Made by a program: the position numbers and the translations under genes. The notes beneath the pieces are model-generated. The model was not told the origin of the DNA. It was given only the letters and a program-made list of their open reading frames with translations, and searched no databases. Positions 40,739-49,922 of a stretch of 64,000 nucleotides of DNA are shown here, one piece after another (within the stretch, counting starts at the first letter, position 1; each line of letters begins with the position of its first letter). The stretch comes from Compostibacter hankyongensis (GTDB lineage Bacteria; Bacteroidota; Bacteroidia; Chitinophagales; Chitinophagaceae), in assembly GCF_039541075.1 (NCBI RefSeq), contig NZ_BAABFN010000021.1, positions 1 through 64,000 of the forward strand. Direction: 5' to 3'.

Positions 40739-42247
40739 ATGGGTATTGTCAGGCAACAAAGTATACGCTCTTCCATTTTTATCTATATCGGATTTGCCGT
40801 CGGCGCCTTTAACCTGCTGGTGCTCTTTACCCGCTACCTTACCCCGGAACAGTACGGAATGCTGAACCTGGTGCTGAACTTTGCGGTGCTGGCCTCCTCC
40901 ATTGCCACGCTGGGAACGGTGCCGGTCATCAACAAGTTCTTTCCTTTTTACAACGACTATCTTTCCCCGAAAAAAAACGACCTGCCTTTTCTCACTGCCG
41001 TCATCTGCGGGATCGGCTTTTTGCTCTTTGTCCTGGCGAGCGTGCTGTTTGAGGGGCTGATCATCCGCAAGTTCGGAAAGAACTCGGCCCTGTTTGTGCA
41101 ATATTATTACCTGGTGTACCCCACCACTTTCTTCCTGTTGCTGTTCACCCTGCTGGAAAGCTTTGCCTGGGGTATCCGGAAAACGGTGCTGAGCAATTTT
41201 CTGCGGGAGACTGCCGTAAAGGTATACCCCATGATGATCATCCTGCTGGTGGCGCTGGGGTGGATATCGTTTGGCCAGTTTGCATTCCTGTACAGCCTGC
41301 TGTACGTGATCCCCTGCCTTGTCCTGCTGTTTTACCTGGCCGGGACCGGCCGTTTCAAGATACATCCAAGCATCAGTCATGTTACCCGCCGCCTGCGGGG
41401 GAAAATGCTGATCTTCAGCGCCTATATCTTCAGCGGCAGCATCTTTAACAGTCTTTCCAAAACACTGGAGCAGCTGTTTATCGCCAGCATCAACGGGCTG
41501 GGCGACACCGCCCGGTACACCCTGGCGGATTATATCATCCGGGTCATGGAGGTGCCTCAGCGCAGCATGGCGGCCATTACCACGCCCCTGCTGGCGGCGC
41601 ATTGGAAAAACAAGGCCTATGGGGAGATCCGTACGCTTTATCAGAAATCGGCGGTCACCCTGCTGATCTTCGGCATCTTTATCTTGGGGCTCATCTGGAC
41701 CAATGTAGGCAATCTCCTGCTGTTCCTGCCCCGCGATTTCTCGCGCCCGGCCATCCGGCAGGTCATCCTCATCCTGGGTATCGGAAAGCTGGTGGACCTG
41801 GCCACGGGGATCAACAACCAGCTGATCCAAACCTCCAACTACTGGCGTTTTGATTTCTTCAGCAACATTACCTTTATCCTGCTCTCCATTCCGCTGAACT
41901 TTGTCCTGGTGCACCGTTTCGGCATCATCGGGGCATCGCTTACGATCAGCTTTACGCTGATCCTGTTCAACCTGATGCGTTTCTGCTTTATCTGGTGGAA
42001 GTTCCGGTTCCAGCCTTTTACAGGCAAAACCCTGCTGGTGCTGGCCTGGGGAGTGGTGGCCTATGGAGCCAGCCGGCTGTTCCCCTATCTGGGAAATCTC
42101 TATGTGGACACCCTGGTGCGGTCGCTCGTATTCGGACCGGTCTTTGCCTTTGGCATCCTTCGCTGGAATGCATCGGATGACGTGACGCAGCTATGGCAGA
42201 AATGGAAAAACAAGCTGCTTCATTCGGGTTCTCCGCCCGCCACATAA
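40739..42247 (+). CDS. polysaccharide flippase (Wzx/MATE-like)
   Basis: A 502-residue protein from ATG 40739 (MGIVRQQSIRSSIFIYIGFAVG). A longer frame to 40532 is antisense to the FkbM gene. It has about 14 transmembrane helices and the oligosaccharide-flippase pattern FTRYLTPEQYGMLNLVLNFAVLASSIATLG at the N-terminus. It would turn the lipid-linked repeat unit of the island to the periplasmic side. Its last 28 bp overlap the convergent C40 peptidase gene. Confidence 0.88.
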   Translation: MGIVRQQSIRSSIFIYIGFAVGAFNLLVLFTRYLTPEQYGMLNLVLNFAVLASSIATLGTVPVINKFFPFYNDYLSPKKNDLPFLTAVICGIGFLLFVLASVLFEGLIIRKFGKNSALFVQYYYLVYPTTFFLLLFTLLESFAWGIRKTVLSNFLRETAVKVYPMMIILLVALGWISFGQFAFLYSLLYVIPCLVLLFYLAGTGRFKIHPSISHVTRRLRGKMLIFSAYIFSGSIFNSLSKTLEQLFIASINGLGDTARYTLADYIIRVMEVPQRSMAAITTPLLAAHWKNKAYGEIRTLYQKSAVTLLIFGIFILGLIWTNVGNLLLFLPRDFSRPAIRQVILILGIGKLVDLATGINNQLIQTSNYWRFDFFSNITFILLSIPLNFVLVHRFGIIGASLTISFTLILFNLMRFCFIWWKFRFQPFTGKTLLVLAWGVVAYGASRLFPYLGNLYVDTLVRSLVFGPVFAFGILRWNASDDVTQLWQKWKNKLLHSGSPPAT

Positions 42248-42930
42248 TAGCGGTGCCAGTAGGGATCGCTCAGGTCGCTGATGGTAACACCGGCGCTGAG
42301 GGAGGCATGTACGAATTTGTTGTTCTTCAGATACACCCCCACGTGTGAAATACGACGGCTGCGGATGCGGAAAAACACCAGGTCGCCTTCCTGCAAGTGG
42401 CTGGCTTTCTTGATCTTTTTGGAATCCTGATACTGCTCGCTGGCGGTGCGGGGAATGGATGCCAGTCCGAAAACGGCTGCGTAGAGGGATTGTACAAAAG
42501 CCGAGCAGTCGATGCCCCGGCGTGTTTCCCCGCCGTAGCGATAGGGCGTTCCCCACCAGTCGTCGATAAAGTTGTAGAGCGATATATTGTCGATATCGGT
42601 AGCCGATACCCCGAGGAGCTGGGAGTATTTGGTGCGTACGGCGAGAGAGGTGGCCAGTCCGCTGTTCATCTCGGGCGGCAAAGCGGGGGAATGGTAGGCG
42701 CCGCCGCGGTGGCGGCTCGATTTCCCGTCGCGCTGCAGGTCTATATCATCGAGAAAAGTAAGCGATTCGTTATCCTTATCGGAAGCCGTCTGGGCGGAGG
42801 CTTCGTTTCCCTCCCTGCCGGCAGGATGAGGGTTGCCGGAGGACACCATTTTCCGGACGGAAGAGCAGGACGTAAGCGCCAGCGCAACAGCAATAAGGCC
42901 ATTTGCGGCAGTACGCCAGTGTTTGATCAT
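42220..42930 (-). CDS. C40 (NlpC/P60) peptidase lipoprotein
   Basis: A 236-residue protein with a lipoprotein signal (LIAVALALTSCSS, lipobox Cys near residue 22). A linker precedes an NlpC/P60 domain at about 105-236: GIDCSAFVQSLYAAVFG with the catalytic Cys and HVGVYLKNNKFVHAS with the catalytic His. Members cut peptide bonds in peptidoglycan stems. A TATATTTG -7 box (42962-42955) lies 24 nt upstream of the ATG. Confidence 0.9.
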   Translation of the reverse strand: MIKHWRTAANGLIAVALALTSCSSVRKMVSSGNPHPAGREGNEASAQTASDKDNESLTFLDDIDLQRDGKSSRHRGGAYHSPALPPEMNSGLATSLAVRTKYSQLLGVSATDIDNISLYNFIDDWWGTPYRYGGETRRGIDCSAFVQSLYAAVFGLASIPRTASEQYQDSKKIKKASHLQEGDLVFFRIRSRRISHVGVYLKNNKFVHASLSAGVTISDLSDPYWHRYYVAGGEPE

Positions 42931-42954
42931 CGTGTGTGCGGGTTAGTAGTGTGG

Positions 42955-42962
42955 CAAATATA
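42955..42962 (-). promoter_or_regulatory. C40 peptidase -7 element
   Basis: TATATTTG on the minus strand matches TAnnTTTG, 24 nt before the ATG at 42930. Confidence 0.45.
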
Positions 42963-43108
42963 AGTCAAAATGGCTAATCCTGAAAGCGTTATGTAAACAG
43001 CCACGGCAGACCGGAAGCCTTTTGTTCATTAACGGAAAAACTGTGGATAAATTTTAATCCCTTAATTTTTTTTATCAACCCGAAAGATTTTCATTTGTAA
43101 TAGATGTA

Positions 43109-43167
43109 TGATTTGATGATGTGCTGATCGGTTTATCATCATCAAATTACCAAATTATCAAATCAGA
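43109..43167. repeat. family A intergenic hairpin repeat (A3)
   Basis: ATTTGATGAT at 43111-43120 pairs perfectly with ATCATCAAAT at 43138-43147 over a loop GTGCTGATCGGTTTATC, followed by TACCAAATTATCAAATCAG. It lies directly upstream of dnaE and creates a false upstream start at 43121. Confidence 0.75.
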
Positions 43168-43174
43168 AATCCCG

Positions 43175-46100
43175 ATGCCCCGCTTTTCGCATTTACACGT
43201 ACATACCCAGTATTCCCTGCTCGACGGCGCCGCAGGTATAAAGCAGCTTTACCGCAAAGCCATAGACGACAATATGCCGGCCCTGGCCATCACGGATCAT
43301 GGCAACATGTACGGCGTTTTCGAATTTGTGGCGGAAGCCTACAATCACAAGCTCAACCCGGACGACCCGAAGGATAAACGGCTCAAGGTAAAGCCCATTG
43401 TCGGCTGCGAGTTCTACCTGGTGGAAAACCGTCACCGCCGCCAGTTTACCCGGGAGGAAAAGGACATCCGATTTCATCAGGTGATGCTGGCCAAAAACGA
43501 AGAGGGATACCGCAACCTCACCAAGCTCTGCTCACTGGGCTTTATGGAAGGACTCTACGGGAAATACCCCCGGATCGACAAGGAGCTGGTGCTTCAGCAC
43601 CACCAGGGCCTGATCGCCACCACCTGCTGCCTGGGCGCGGAAGTGCCCCGCGCCATCCTGCGCAAAGGCGAAGCGGAGGCGGAAGAGGTATTCCGCTGGT
43701 GGCTGGATATCTTCGGGGAGGATTACTATGTGGAGATGCAGCGTCACGGTATTCCCGAGCAGGAGAAGGTCAACGAGGTGCTGCTGAAATTTGCCCGTAA
43801 GTACAACGTCAAGACCATCGCTTCCAACGACTCTCATTATGTGGAGCAGGACGATGCCAATGCCCACGATATCCTGCTCTGCATCAACACCGGGGAGAAA
43901 AAGAGCACCCCCACCATCAAGGAATTTGCCGACGACGACGTCATCATCAAGAACAAGCGTTTTGCTTTTTATAACGACCAGTTTTACTTCAAGACCACCG
44001 AGGAGATGAACCGGCTTTTCGGGGACGTGCAGGAAGCGATCGACAATACCAACGAGATCATCGACAAGGTGGAGCTGCTGGACCTGAAGCGCAATATCCT
44101 GCTGCCCAATTTCCCGATCCCCCCCGAATTCCTGACGCAGGACCAGTACCTGCGGCATCTCACCTTCGAAGGGGCCCGGGAGCGCTATCATGAGCTGACC
44201 CCTGAAATAGAGGAACGGCTGAACTTTGAGCTGCAGACCGTAGAGAACATGGGCTTTGCCGGCTACTTCCTGATCGTGTCCGACTTTATCCGCGCCGGAC
44301 GGGAACGGGGGGTCTTTATAGGACCGGGCCGCGGCTCTGCCGCAGGATCCGCGGTCGCTTACTGCATCGGCATCACCAACATCGACCCGGTCAAATACAA
44401 CCTGCTGTTCGAACGCTTTCTGAACCCGGACCGCAAAAGCATGCCGGATATCGATACCGATTTCGACGACGAAGGGCGACAGAAAGTGCTGGAATATGTG
44501 GTCGAAAAATACGGGCGCAACCAGGTAGCCCAGATCATCACCTACGGCACCATGGCGGCCAAGATGAGCATCAAGGATGTGGCCCGGGTCATGGACCTGC
44601 CCCTGCCCGATGCCAACGCCCTGGCCAAGCTGGTGCCGGAACGGCCCGGCATCAGCCTGAACCGCATCTTCAACGCGCCTCTCGAAGGCGAAAAAAGCCT
44701 GAGCCAGAAAGAAGGGCTGGGCGGGGACGAGCTCGCCAACGTCAAAAAGCTGCGGGAGCTGATCAAGGGCAGCGACCTGCAGGGAGAAGTGCTGCGGGAG
44801 GCCTGCGTGCTGGAAGGTTCCGTACGCAATACGGGCATCCATGCGGCGGGCATCATCATCGCCCCGCAGGACCTCACCGAGCTGATCCCCGTATCCACCG
44901 CCAAAGACTCCGACCTGCTGGTTACCCAGTATGAAGGCAGCATCATCGAATCGGCCGGCGTCATCAAGATGGACTTCCTGGGACTGAAGACCCTCAGCAT
45001 CATCCGTAACACGCTGGACCTCATCAAGCAGAACCACGGTATTGAAATTGATATTGACCAGATCCCGCTGGATGATCCGCAAACCTATGCCCTGTATCAG
45101 CGGGGAGAGACCAACGGCACCTTCCAGTTTGAATCCGGCGGCATGCAGAAGTACCTGCGCGATCTGAAGCCCGACAAGTTCGACGACCTCATCGCCATGA
45201 ACGCCCTGTACCGCCCCGGACCTATCGAATACATCCCCAACTTCATCCGGCGGAAACACGGGCTGGAGCCGGTCAGCTACGACCTCCCCGAAATGGAGGA
45301 ATACCTGCAGGAAACCTATGGCATCACCGTGTATCAGGAACAGGTGATGCTGCTGGCGCAGAAGCTGGGCGGCTTCTCCAAAGGCGATGCGGACATCCTG
45401 CGGAAGGCCATGGGTAAAAAGCAACGGGCGGTGCTGGACAAGATGAAAAACCAGTTTATCGAAGGGGCTGCCGCCAAAGGCCATCCCAAAGATAAGCTGG
45501 TAAAGATATGGACGGACTGGGAAGCCTTTGCCTCCTACGCCTTTAACAAATCCCATTCCACCTGCTATGCCTTTGTGGCCTTCCAGACCGCTTACCTGAA
45601 AGCCCATTATCCCGGCGAATATATGGCCGCGGTGCTCAACAACGCCAACAGCATTGAAAAGATCACCTTCTTCATGGAGGAATGCAAGCGTATGGGCATT
45701 CCCGTGCTGGGGCCGGACGTCAACGAATCCCAGAAGGGCTTTGCCGTGAACCGGAAAGGGGAGATCCGCTTCGGGCTGGCCAGCCTCAAGGGGGCCGGCG
45801 AGGCCGCCATTGACAGCCTGCTGGCGGAACGGCAGAAAAACGGGCTTTTCACTTCTATTTTTGACCTGGTAAAACGCATCAGCCAGCGTTCGGTGAACCG
45901 CAAATCCCTCGAATGCATGGCCATGTCCGGCGCCTTCGATTGTTTCCCGGAGCTGAACCGCGCCCAGTATTTCTATAAACCCGACAACGACACCAGCACC
46001 GGACTGGAAAAGATCGTCCGGTTCGGCAGCCAGTATCAGGCCGGCACCACCCAGAGCCTGGGCAGCCTCTTCGGCGATGCCGGTCTCCCGGAGGTAACCC

Positions 46101-46819
46101 CGCCGAAGATACCGGACTGTGAGCCCTGGTCGCTGACCACCAAGCTGGAAAAGGAAAAGGAAGTAACGGGAATGTACCTTTCCGGCCACCCCCTGGATAA
46201 TTTCAGGTTTGAGCTCAAGCATTACGGCATTACCCCGATCGGGGACCTGCTCAGTCACCAGTCTACCATGCTGCTGCCGGAAAACAACGGCAAGATGCGG
46301 GAAAAGATCTTTCGCATTTCCGGCTTCGTCAGCGAGGCCATGCACAATATTTCGAGAAACGGCAACAAATACGGCCGCCTTACCCTGGAGGATTATACGG
46401 GCAACTTTCCCCTTACCCTGTTCGGCGAAGACTATGCCCGCTTTGCCCAGTACCTGCAGCCCGGCTTCTGTCTTTTCCTGCAGGGCAGCCTCCGCTACCG
46501 GATGTACCGCGACAACGAAGTGGAGTTTAAGGTGCAATACATACAGCTGCTGGAGGCAATAAAAAAGCAGCATACCCGGCAGGTGATCCTGAGCGCCGCC
46601 CCGGAAACGCTGACCCCGGACATCGTGCACTTTCTGGCGGATAACCTGAACAGCCATCCCGGAAAAAGTGAGCTGTGCTTCCAGTTCAGCGACGGGGAAG
46701 AACAGCTGAAAGTAAAGCTGAAAAGCTTCAGCAAAAACATGGAGATGAATGACGATTTGGCCCATTTTCTGGAGAAACAGGACAATATCGATGTCCATAT
46801 CAAATTAATCAATAACTAA
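43175..46819 (+). CDS. dnaE: DNA polymerase III alpha subunit
   Basis: The 1214-residue replicative polymerase starts at ATG 43175 (MPRFSHLHVHTQYSLLDG); 18 upstream codons to 43121 are translated repeat. The N-terminal PHP domain (HLHVHT, TDHGNMYG) is followed by the polymerase core with GPGRGSAAGSAVAY and the catalytic PDIDTDFDD. The tau/beta-binding and OB-fold regions (KIFRISGFVSEA, about residue 1060) lie near the C-terminus. Length and motifs are those of DnaE1-type enzymes. Confidence 0.97.
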   Translation: MPRFSHLHVHTQYSLLDGAAGIKQLYRKAIDDNMPALAITDHGNMYGVFEFVAEAYNHKLNPDDPKDKRLKVKPIVGCEFYLVENRHRRQFTREEKDIRFHQVMLAKNEEGYRNLTKLCSLGFMEGLYGKYPRIDKELVLQHHQGLIATTCCLGAEVPRAILRKGEAEAEEVFRWWLDIFGEDYYVEMQRHGIPEQEKVNEVLLKFARKYNVKTIASNDSHYVEQDDANAHDILLCINTGEKKSTPTIKEFADDDVIIKNKRFAFYNDQFYFKTTEEMNRLFGDVQEAIDNTNEIIDKVELLDLKRNILLPNFPIPPEFLTQDQYLRHLTFEGARERYHELTPEIEERLNFELQTVENMGFAGYFLIVSDFIRAGRERGVFIGPGRGSAAGSAVAYCIGITNIDPVKYNLLFERFLNPDRKSMPDIDTDFDDEGRQKVLEYVVEKYGRNQVAQIITYGTMAAKMSIKDVARVMDLPLPDANALAKLVPERPGISLNRIFNAPLEGEKSLSQKEGLGGDELANVKKLRELIKGSDLQGEVLREACVLEGSVRNTGIHAAGIIIAPQDLTELIPVSTAKDSDLLVTQYEGSIIESAGVIKMDFLGLKTLSIIRNTLDLIKQNHGIEIDIDQIPLDDPQTYALYQRGETNGTFQFESGGMQKYLRDLKPDKFDDLIAMNALYRPGPIEYIPNFIRRKHGLEPVSYDLPEMEEYLQETYGITVYQEQVMLLAQKLGGFSKGDADILRKAMGKKQRAVLDKMKNQFIEGAAAKGHPKDKLVKIWTDWEAFASYAFNKSHSTCYAFVAFQTAYLKAHYPGEYMAAVLNNANSIEKITFFMEECKRMGIPVLGPDVNESQKGFAVNRKGEIRFGLASLKGAGEAAIDSLLAERQKNGLFTSIFDLVKRISQRSVNRKSLECMAMSGAFDCFPELNRAQYFYKPDNDTSTGLEKIVRFGSQYQAGTTQSLGSLFGDAGLPEVTPPKIPDCEPWSLTTKLEKEKEVTGMYLSGHPLDNFRFELKHYGITPIGDLLSHQSTMLLPENNGKMREKIFRISGFVSEAMHNISRNGNKYGRLTLEDYTGNFPLTLFGEDYARFAQYLQPGFCLFLQGSLRYRMYRDNEVEFKVQYIQLLEAIKKQHTRQVILSAAPETLTPDIVHFLADNLNSHPGKSELCFQFSDGEEQLKVKLKSFSKNMEMNDDLAHFLEKQDNIDVHIKLINN

Positions 46820-46923
46820 GCTGTCAGAAATGCAGTAATTTGCATCCCGGTTCGATTGTTGAAGTATCCGGAACCAGTTGATATAGCAATAACCACAGCG
46901 TTAAACCATAAAAACAAATTATC

Positions 46924-47241
46924 ATGGCATTAGAATTCACAGATGCGAACTTTCAGACCGATGTGCTGGGTTCGGACAAGCTTTCCGTAGTGGATTGCTG
47001 GGCGGAATGGTGCGGCCCCTGCCGTGCGATAGGCCCCGTGATCGAAGAGCTGGCCAAAGACTATGACGGCAAGGTCAATGTCGGAAAGCTGAACGTAGAT
47101 CAGAATCCTGAAATATCCGTGCAATATGGCATCACCAGCATCCCCGCTATCCTGTTCATCAAAGGCGGACAGGTAGTCGACAAGCAGATCGGTGCCGTAC
47201 CCCGCTCGGTACTGGAGAAAAAGATCCAGGCCCATATTTAA
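46924..47241 (+). CDS. trxA: thioredoxin
   Basis: A 105-residue thioredoxin with the active site WCGPC (Cys30, Cys33), the cis-Pro strand TSIPAILFIKGG and the DxNPE-type segment VDQNPEIS. It reduces protein disulfides in the cytoplasm using thioredoxin reductase. It lies 104 bp after dnaE on the same strand, probably with its own promoter. Confidence 0.96.
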   Translation: MALEFTDANFQTDVLGSDKLSVVDCWAEWCGPCRAIGPVIEELAKDYDGKVNVGKLNVDQNPEISVQYGITSIPAILFIKGGQVVDKQIGAVPRSVLEKKIQAHI

Positions 47242-47359
47242 GGGGCGCCGGTTATTACCCCCTGCAGCAGGCCGCCGAAGGACCCGCTTCCGTAAAGCAT
47301 CGCGGACAGTTGTCCCCTCGACGGCCGGGCTGTTTTCCGGACATAAAAACAATCCTTCT

Positions 47360-48154
47360 ATGAAACAGCCCTTCCGTTATTATCTTCTTTTTCTGATACC
47401 GGCTGTCCTCTGTATGGGCACCCTCCCCGCCCAGGCACAGCTGAAAGGTATCTTAGACCATGTCCTGCACAAAAAAGACAGCAACCAGCCGGCCGTCAGC
47501 GGTACGGCCCTTCCGTCCGCCGCCGCGCCCAGCAGCACCGAGATCAGCACCGGCGTCAAGCAGGCCCTCGAAATAGGGCTGCAGGACGGCATCAAGCAGG
47601 TGTCGGCCGTAGACGGTTTTTTTAAAAATGCGCTGATCAAGGTGGTCTTCCCGCCCGAAGCCCAGCGCATAGAGCAGACCCTCCGCGGTATCGGTCTCGG
47701 CAGCCTTTGCGATAAAGCGATCCTGTCTTTTAACCGCGCCGCCGAAAGCGCAGCCAAAGAAGCCGCTCCCATTTTTACCCAGGCATTGAAGCAAATGACG
47801 CTGCGCGACGCCACACAGCTCCTGCTCGGCCCCGATACCGCAGCAACCAGCTACTTCAAACGAACCACCACTGCGGAACTGAAGTCCAAATTCCGGCCGG
47901 TGATCGAAAGCAACCTCGAAAAGGCAGGGGCTACCCGCTACTGGGGCGATATGATGAACCGTTATAACCAGCTGCCGCTGGTAAAAAAGGTCAACCCCGA
48001 TCTCAGCGACTACGTGACCCAGAAAGCCATAGACGGGCTCTTTGTGATGGTAGCGGAAAAGGAAAAGGAAATCCGGGGACAGCTGGGAGCGCGCACCACG
48101 CCGCTGCTCCAGAAGGTTTTCGGGTATGCCGCCCAGCAAAAAGGAAAGGAATAA
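47360..48154 (+). CDS. DUF4197 secreted protein
   Basis: A 264-residue protein from ATG 47360 with a signal peptide (MKQPFRYYLLFLIPAVLCMGTLPAQAQ). The mature part, with SSTEISTGVKQALEIGLQDGIKQ, VVFPPEAQRIEQTLRGIGLG and VTQKAIDGLFVMVAEKEKEIR, matches DUF4197, an all-helical family of unknown role in Bacteroidota and Proteobacteria. An open frame upstream to 47192 was rejected because it precedes the signal peptide. Confidence 0.85.
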   Translation: MKQPFRYYLLFLIPAVLCMGTLPAQAQLKGILDHVLHKKDSNQPAVSGTALPSAAAPSSTEISTGVKQALEIGLQDGIKQVSAVDGFFKNALIKVVFPPEAQRIEQTLRGIGLGSLCDKAILSFNRAAESAAKEAAPIFTQALKQMTLRDATQLLLGPDTAATSYFKRTTTAELKSKFRPVIESNLEKAGATRYWGDMMNRYNQLPLVKKVNPDLSDYVTQKAIDGLFVMVAEKEKEIRGQLGARTTPLLQKVFGYAAQQKGKE

Positions 48155-48187
48155 ACGGGCGGAGGTCCTTCTGCCTTTCATCACTTT

Positions 48188-48222
48188 TTTGTGCTTATTA
48201 CTGACCAGATGCCATACCTTTG
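48188..48222 (+). promoter_or_regulatory. candidate promoter of the RND efflux operon
   Basis: TTTG (48188-48191) and TACCTTTG (48215-48222) are separated by 23 nt, a little more than usual. The leader before the first ATG would be long (about 170 nt). Confidence 0.35.
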
Positions 48223-48399
48223 CGCCCACCTACCTTTCTTGCCTGATTGTGATAAACGGATGCCGGTTATAATGCCATCCCATCTCTTTATATTATGTAA
48301 TACACACCCGGACCAGCACCTTACGGACCCTTACGCCACCTGAGCGCGTGGCAGGCGATGCGGGGGCTTTTACGGGAGAAAATAAAACCAGAACCAACA

Positions 48400-49806
48400 A
48401 TGCCCGTCAACTACAGCACTGCTTCAACAAGCCCGAATACAGGTAAGCAAAGCATGGGGTATATTTCCCGGGTCACCCTGTGCTGCCTCCTGTTTTTCAG
48501 CAGTACCTCCGTTTTTGCCCAGGCAGATACGGCGGACAGCGGCATATACCAGTTTAACCTCAACGACTGTATCGGATTTGCCCTCGAGCATCATCATGAT
48601 GTGGTCAACGCGGTGCTGGATACCCGTAATTCACGGGAGCAGGTGCTGGCCAGCACCGGTAAGCTGCTGCCCCATGCCAGCATCAGCGGCAACTTCCAGG
48701 ACAACCTGAAGCTGGCCACTTCCCTGCTTCCCGATTTCAGCGGCGGGGATCCCAACAAAAAAGTACCGGTACAGCTGGGCACAAAGTACACTTCCGACGT
48801 TACAGGCGAGATTACCCAGACGATCTTCAACAGCAGCTATTTTGTAGGTCTGAAAGCCGCGCGGGTATACGAAGACCTGTCGGTAAAAAGCCTTTCCCGC
48901 ACCAAGATCGATACCCGCGTAGCCGTTACAAAAGCCTATTACAATGTGCTGGTGAACCAGGAAAATATCCGGCTGGCCGCCGCCAACCTGGCCCAGCTCC
49001 ACAAGACCCTGGAGGATACCCGTGCACGTTATGAAGCAGGCATCAACGAAACAGTAGACGTAGACCGCATCCAGGTATCCTATAATACCGCAGCTACCCA
49101 GCAGGAAAACCTGAAACGGCTGCTGAACTACAGCCTGCAGCTGCTGAAGTTCCAGATGGGTATGAACCTGGACGATTCGCTGGGGCTATCGGAAACGGTA
49201 CAGGACTTCCCGCCGGATCAGATACTGCCGGACACGGTGAACTACAGTTACCAGGATCGTATAGAATACGGCATCCAGCAGACCCAGGTGCAGCTGAACC
49301 AGCTGAGCCTTAAAAACACCCGGCTGGGTTTCCTGCCCTCGCTGTCTGCTTATGTCAATTATGGCTACAACTATTTTTCACCCAAGTTCGGAGACCTGTA
49401 TAAATCCGGATTCGGAAACTCTGCCTTTGGCCTTTCCCTCTCCTTTCCGCTGTTTACCGGTACGGAGCGGCTGCACCAGGTGAACCAGGCCCGCATCACC
49501 CTGCAGGAGTCGCAGAACGACCTGGACTACCTGGCCGGGCAGATACAGCTCGATGTCAAGAACAGCTATACCCAGTACCAGAATAACCTGGCCCAGTTCC
49601 GGACCCAGCGCAAGAACATGGACCTGACCCAGGGCATTTACGACCGGATCAACTATAAGTTCGAACAGGGCGTATCGTCGAGCCTTGACGTCATCTCCGC
49701 CGAAAGCGAGCTGAAACAGGCGCAAAGCGATTATATCAATGCCCTGCTGAATACGCTGATCAGCAAGGTAGAGCTGGATAAAGCCATGGGGAAGATCCGG
49801 GAATGA
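48400..49806 (+). CDS. TolC-family outer-membrane channel
   Basis: About 468 residues from ATG 48400; a later ATG at 48454 gives a tidier signal peptide (MGYISRVTLCCLLFFSSTSVFAQ). The protein shows the two-fold TolC repeat: long helices with VTKAYYNVLVNQENIRLAAANLAQLHKTLEDTRARYEAG, and a later SYTQYQNNLAQFRTQRKNMDLTQGIYDRINYKFEQG. It forms the exit duct of the tripartite pump encoded with the next two genes. Confidence 0.92.
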   Translation: MPVNYSTASTSPNTGKQSMGYISRVTLCCLLFFSSTSVFAQADTADSGIYQFNLNDCIGFALEHHHDVVNAVLDTRNSREQVLASTGKLLPHASISGNFQDNLKLATSLLPDFSGGDPNKKVPVQLGTKYTSDVTGEITQTIFNSSYFVGLKAARVYEDLSVKSLSRTKIDTRVAVTKAYYNVLVNQENIRLAAANLAQLHKTLEDTRARYEAGINETVDVDRIQVSYNTAATQQENLKRLLNYSLQLLKFQMGMNLDDSLGLSETVQDFPPDQILPDTVNYSYQDRIEYGIQQTQVQLNQLSLKNTRLGFLPSLSAYVNYGYNYFSPKFGDLYKSGFGNSAFGLSLSFPLFTGTERLHQVNQARITLQESQNDLDYLAGQIQLDVKNSYTQYQNNLAQFRTQRKNMDLTQGIYDRINYKFEQGVSSSLDVISAESELKQAQSDYINALLNTLISKVELDKAMGKIRE

Positions 49807-49810
49807 CGAA

Positions 49811-49920
49811 TGTGATTTGATGATTTGGAAATTTGATGATGCGCTGATTACCCATCAAATTATCAAACCAGAACCCACTGACCATCGACTACTGACCATT
49901 GACCACTGACTATTGACTAA
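49811..49920. repeat. composite intergenic array inside the efflux operon: family A (A4) then family E (E2)
   Basis: GATTTGATGATTTGG...AAATTTGATGAT is followed by CCCATCAAATTATCAAACCAGAAC (imperfect hairpin) and then ACTGACCATCGACTACTGACC-ATTGACCACTGACTATTGACT. It occupies the whole 116-bp gap between the TolC and adaptor genes. Confidence 0.8.
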
Positions 49921-49922
49921 AT

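Noticed and set aside
43532..46798. 1088-codon open frame on the minus strand opposite dnaE
   Set aside because: It is an antisense shadow produced by high-GC codon bias; dnaE on the other strand has full motifs over the whole length.
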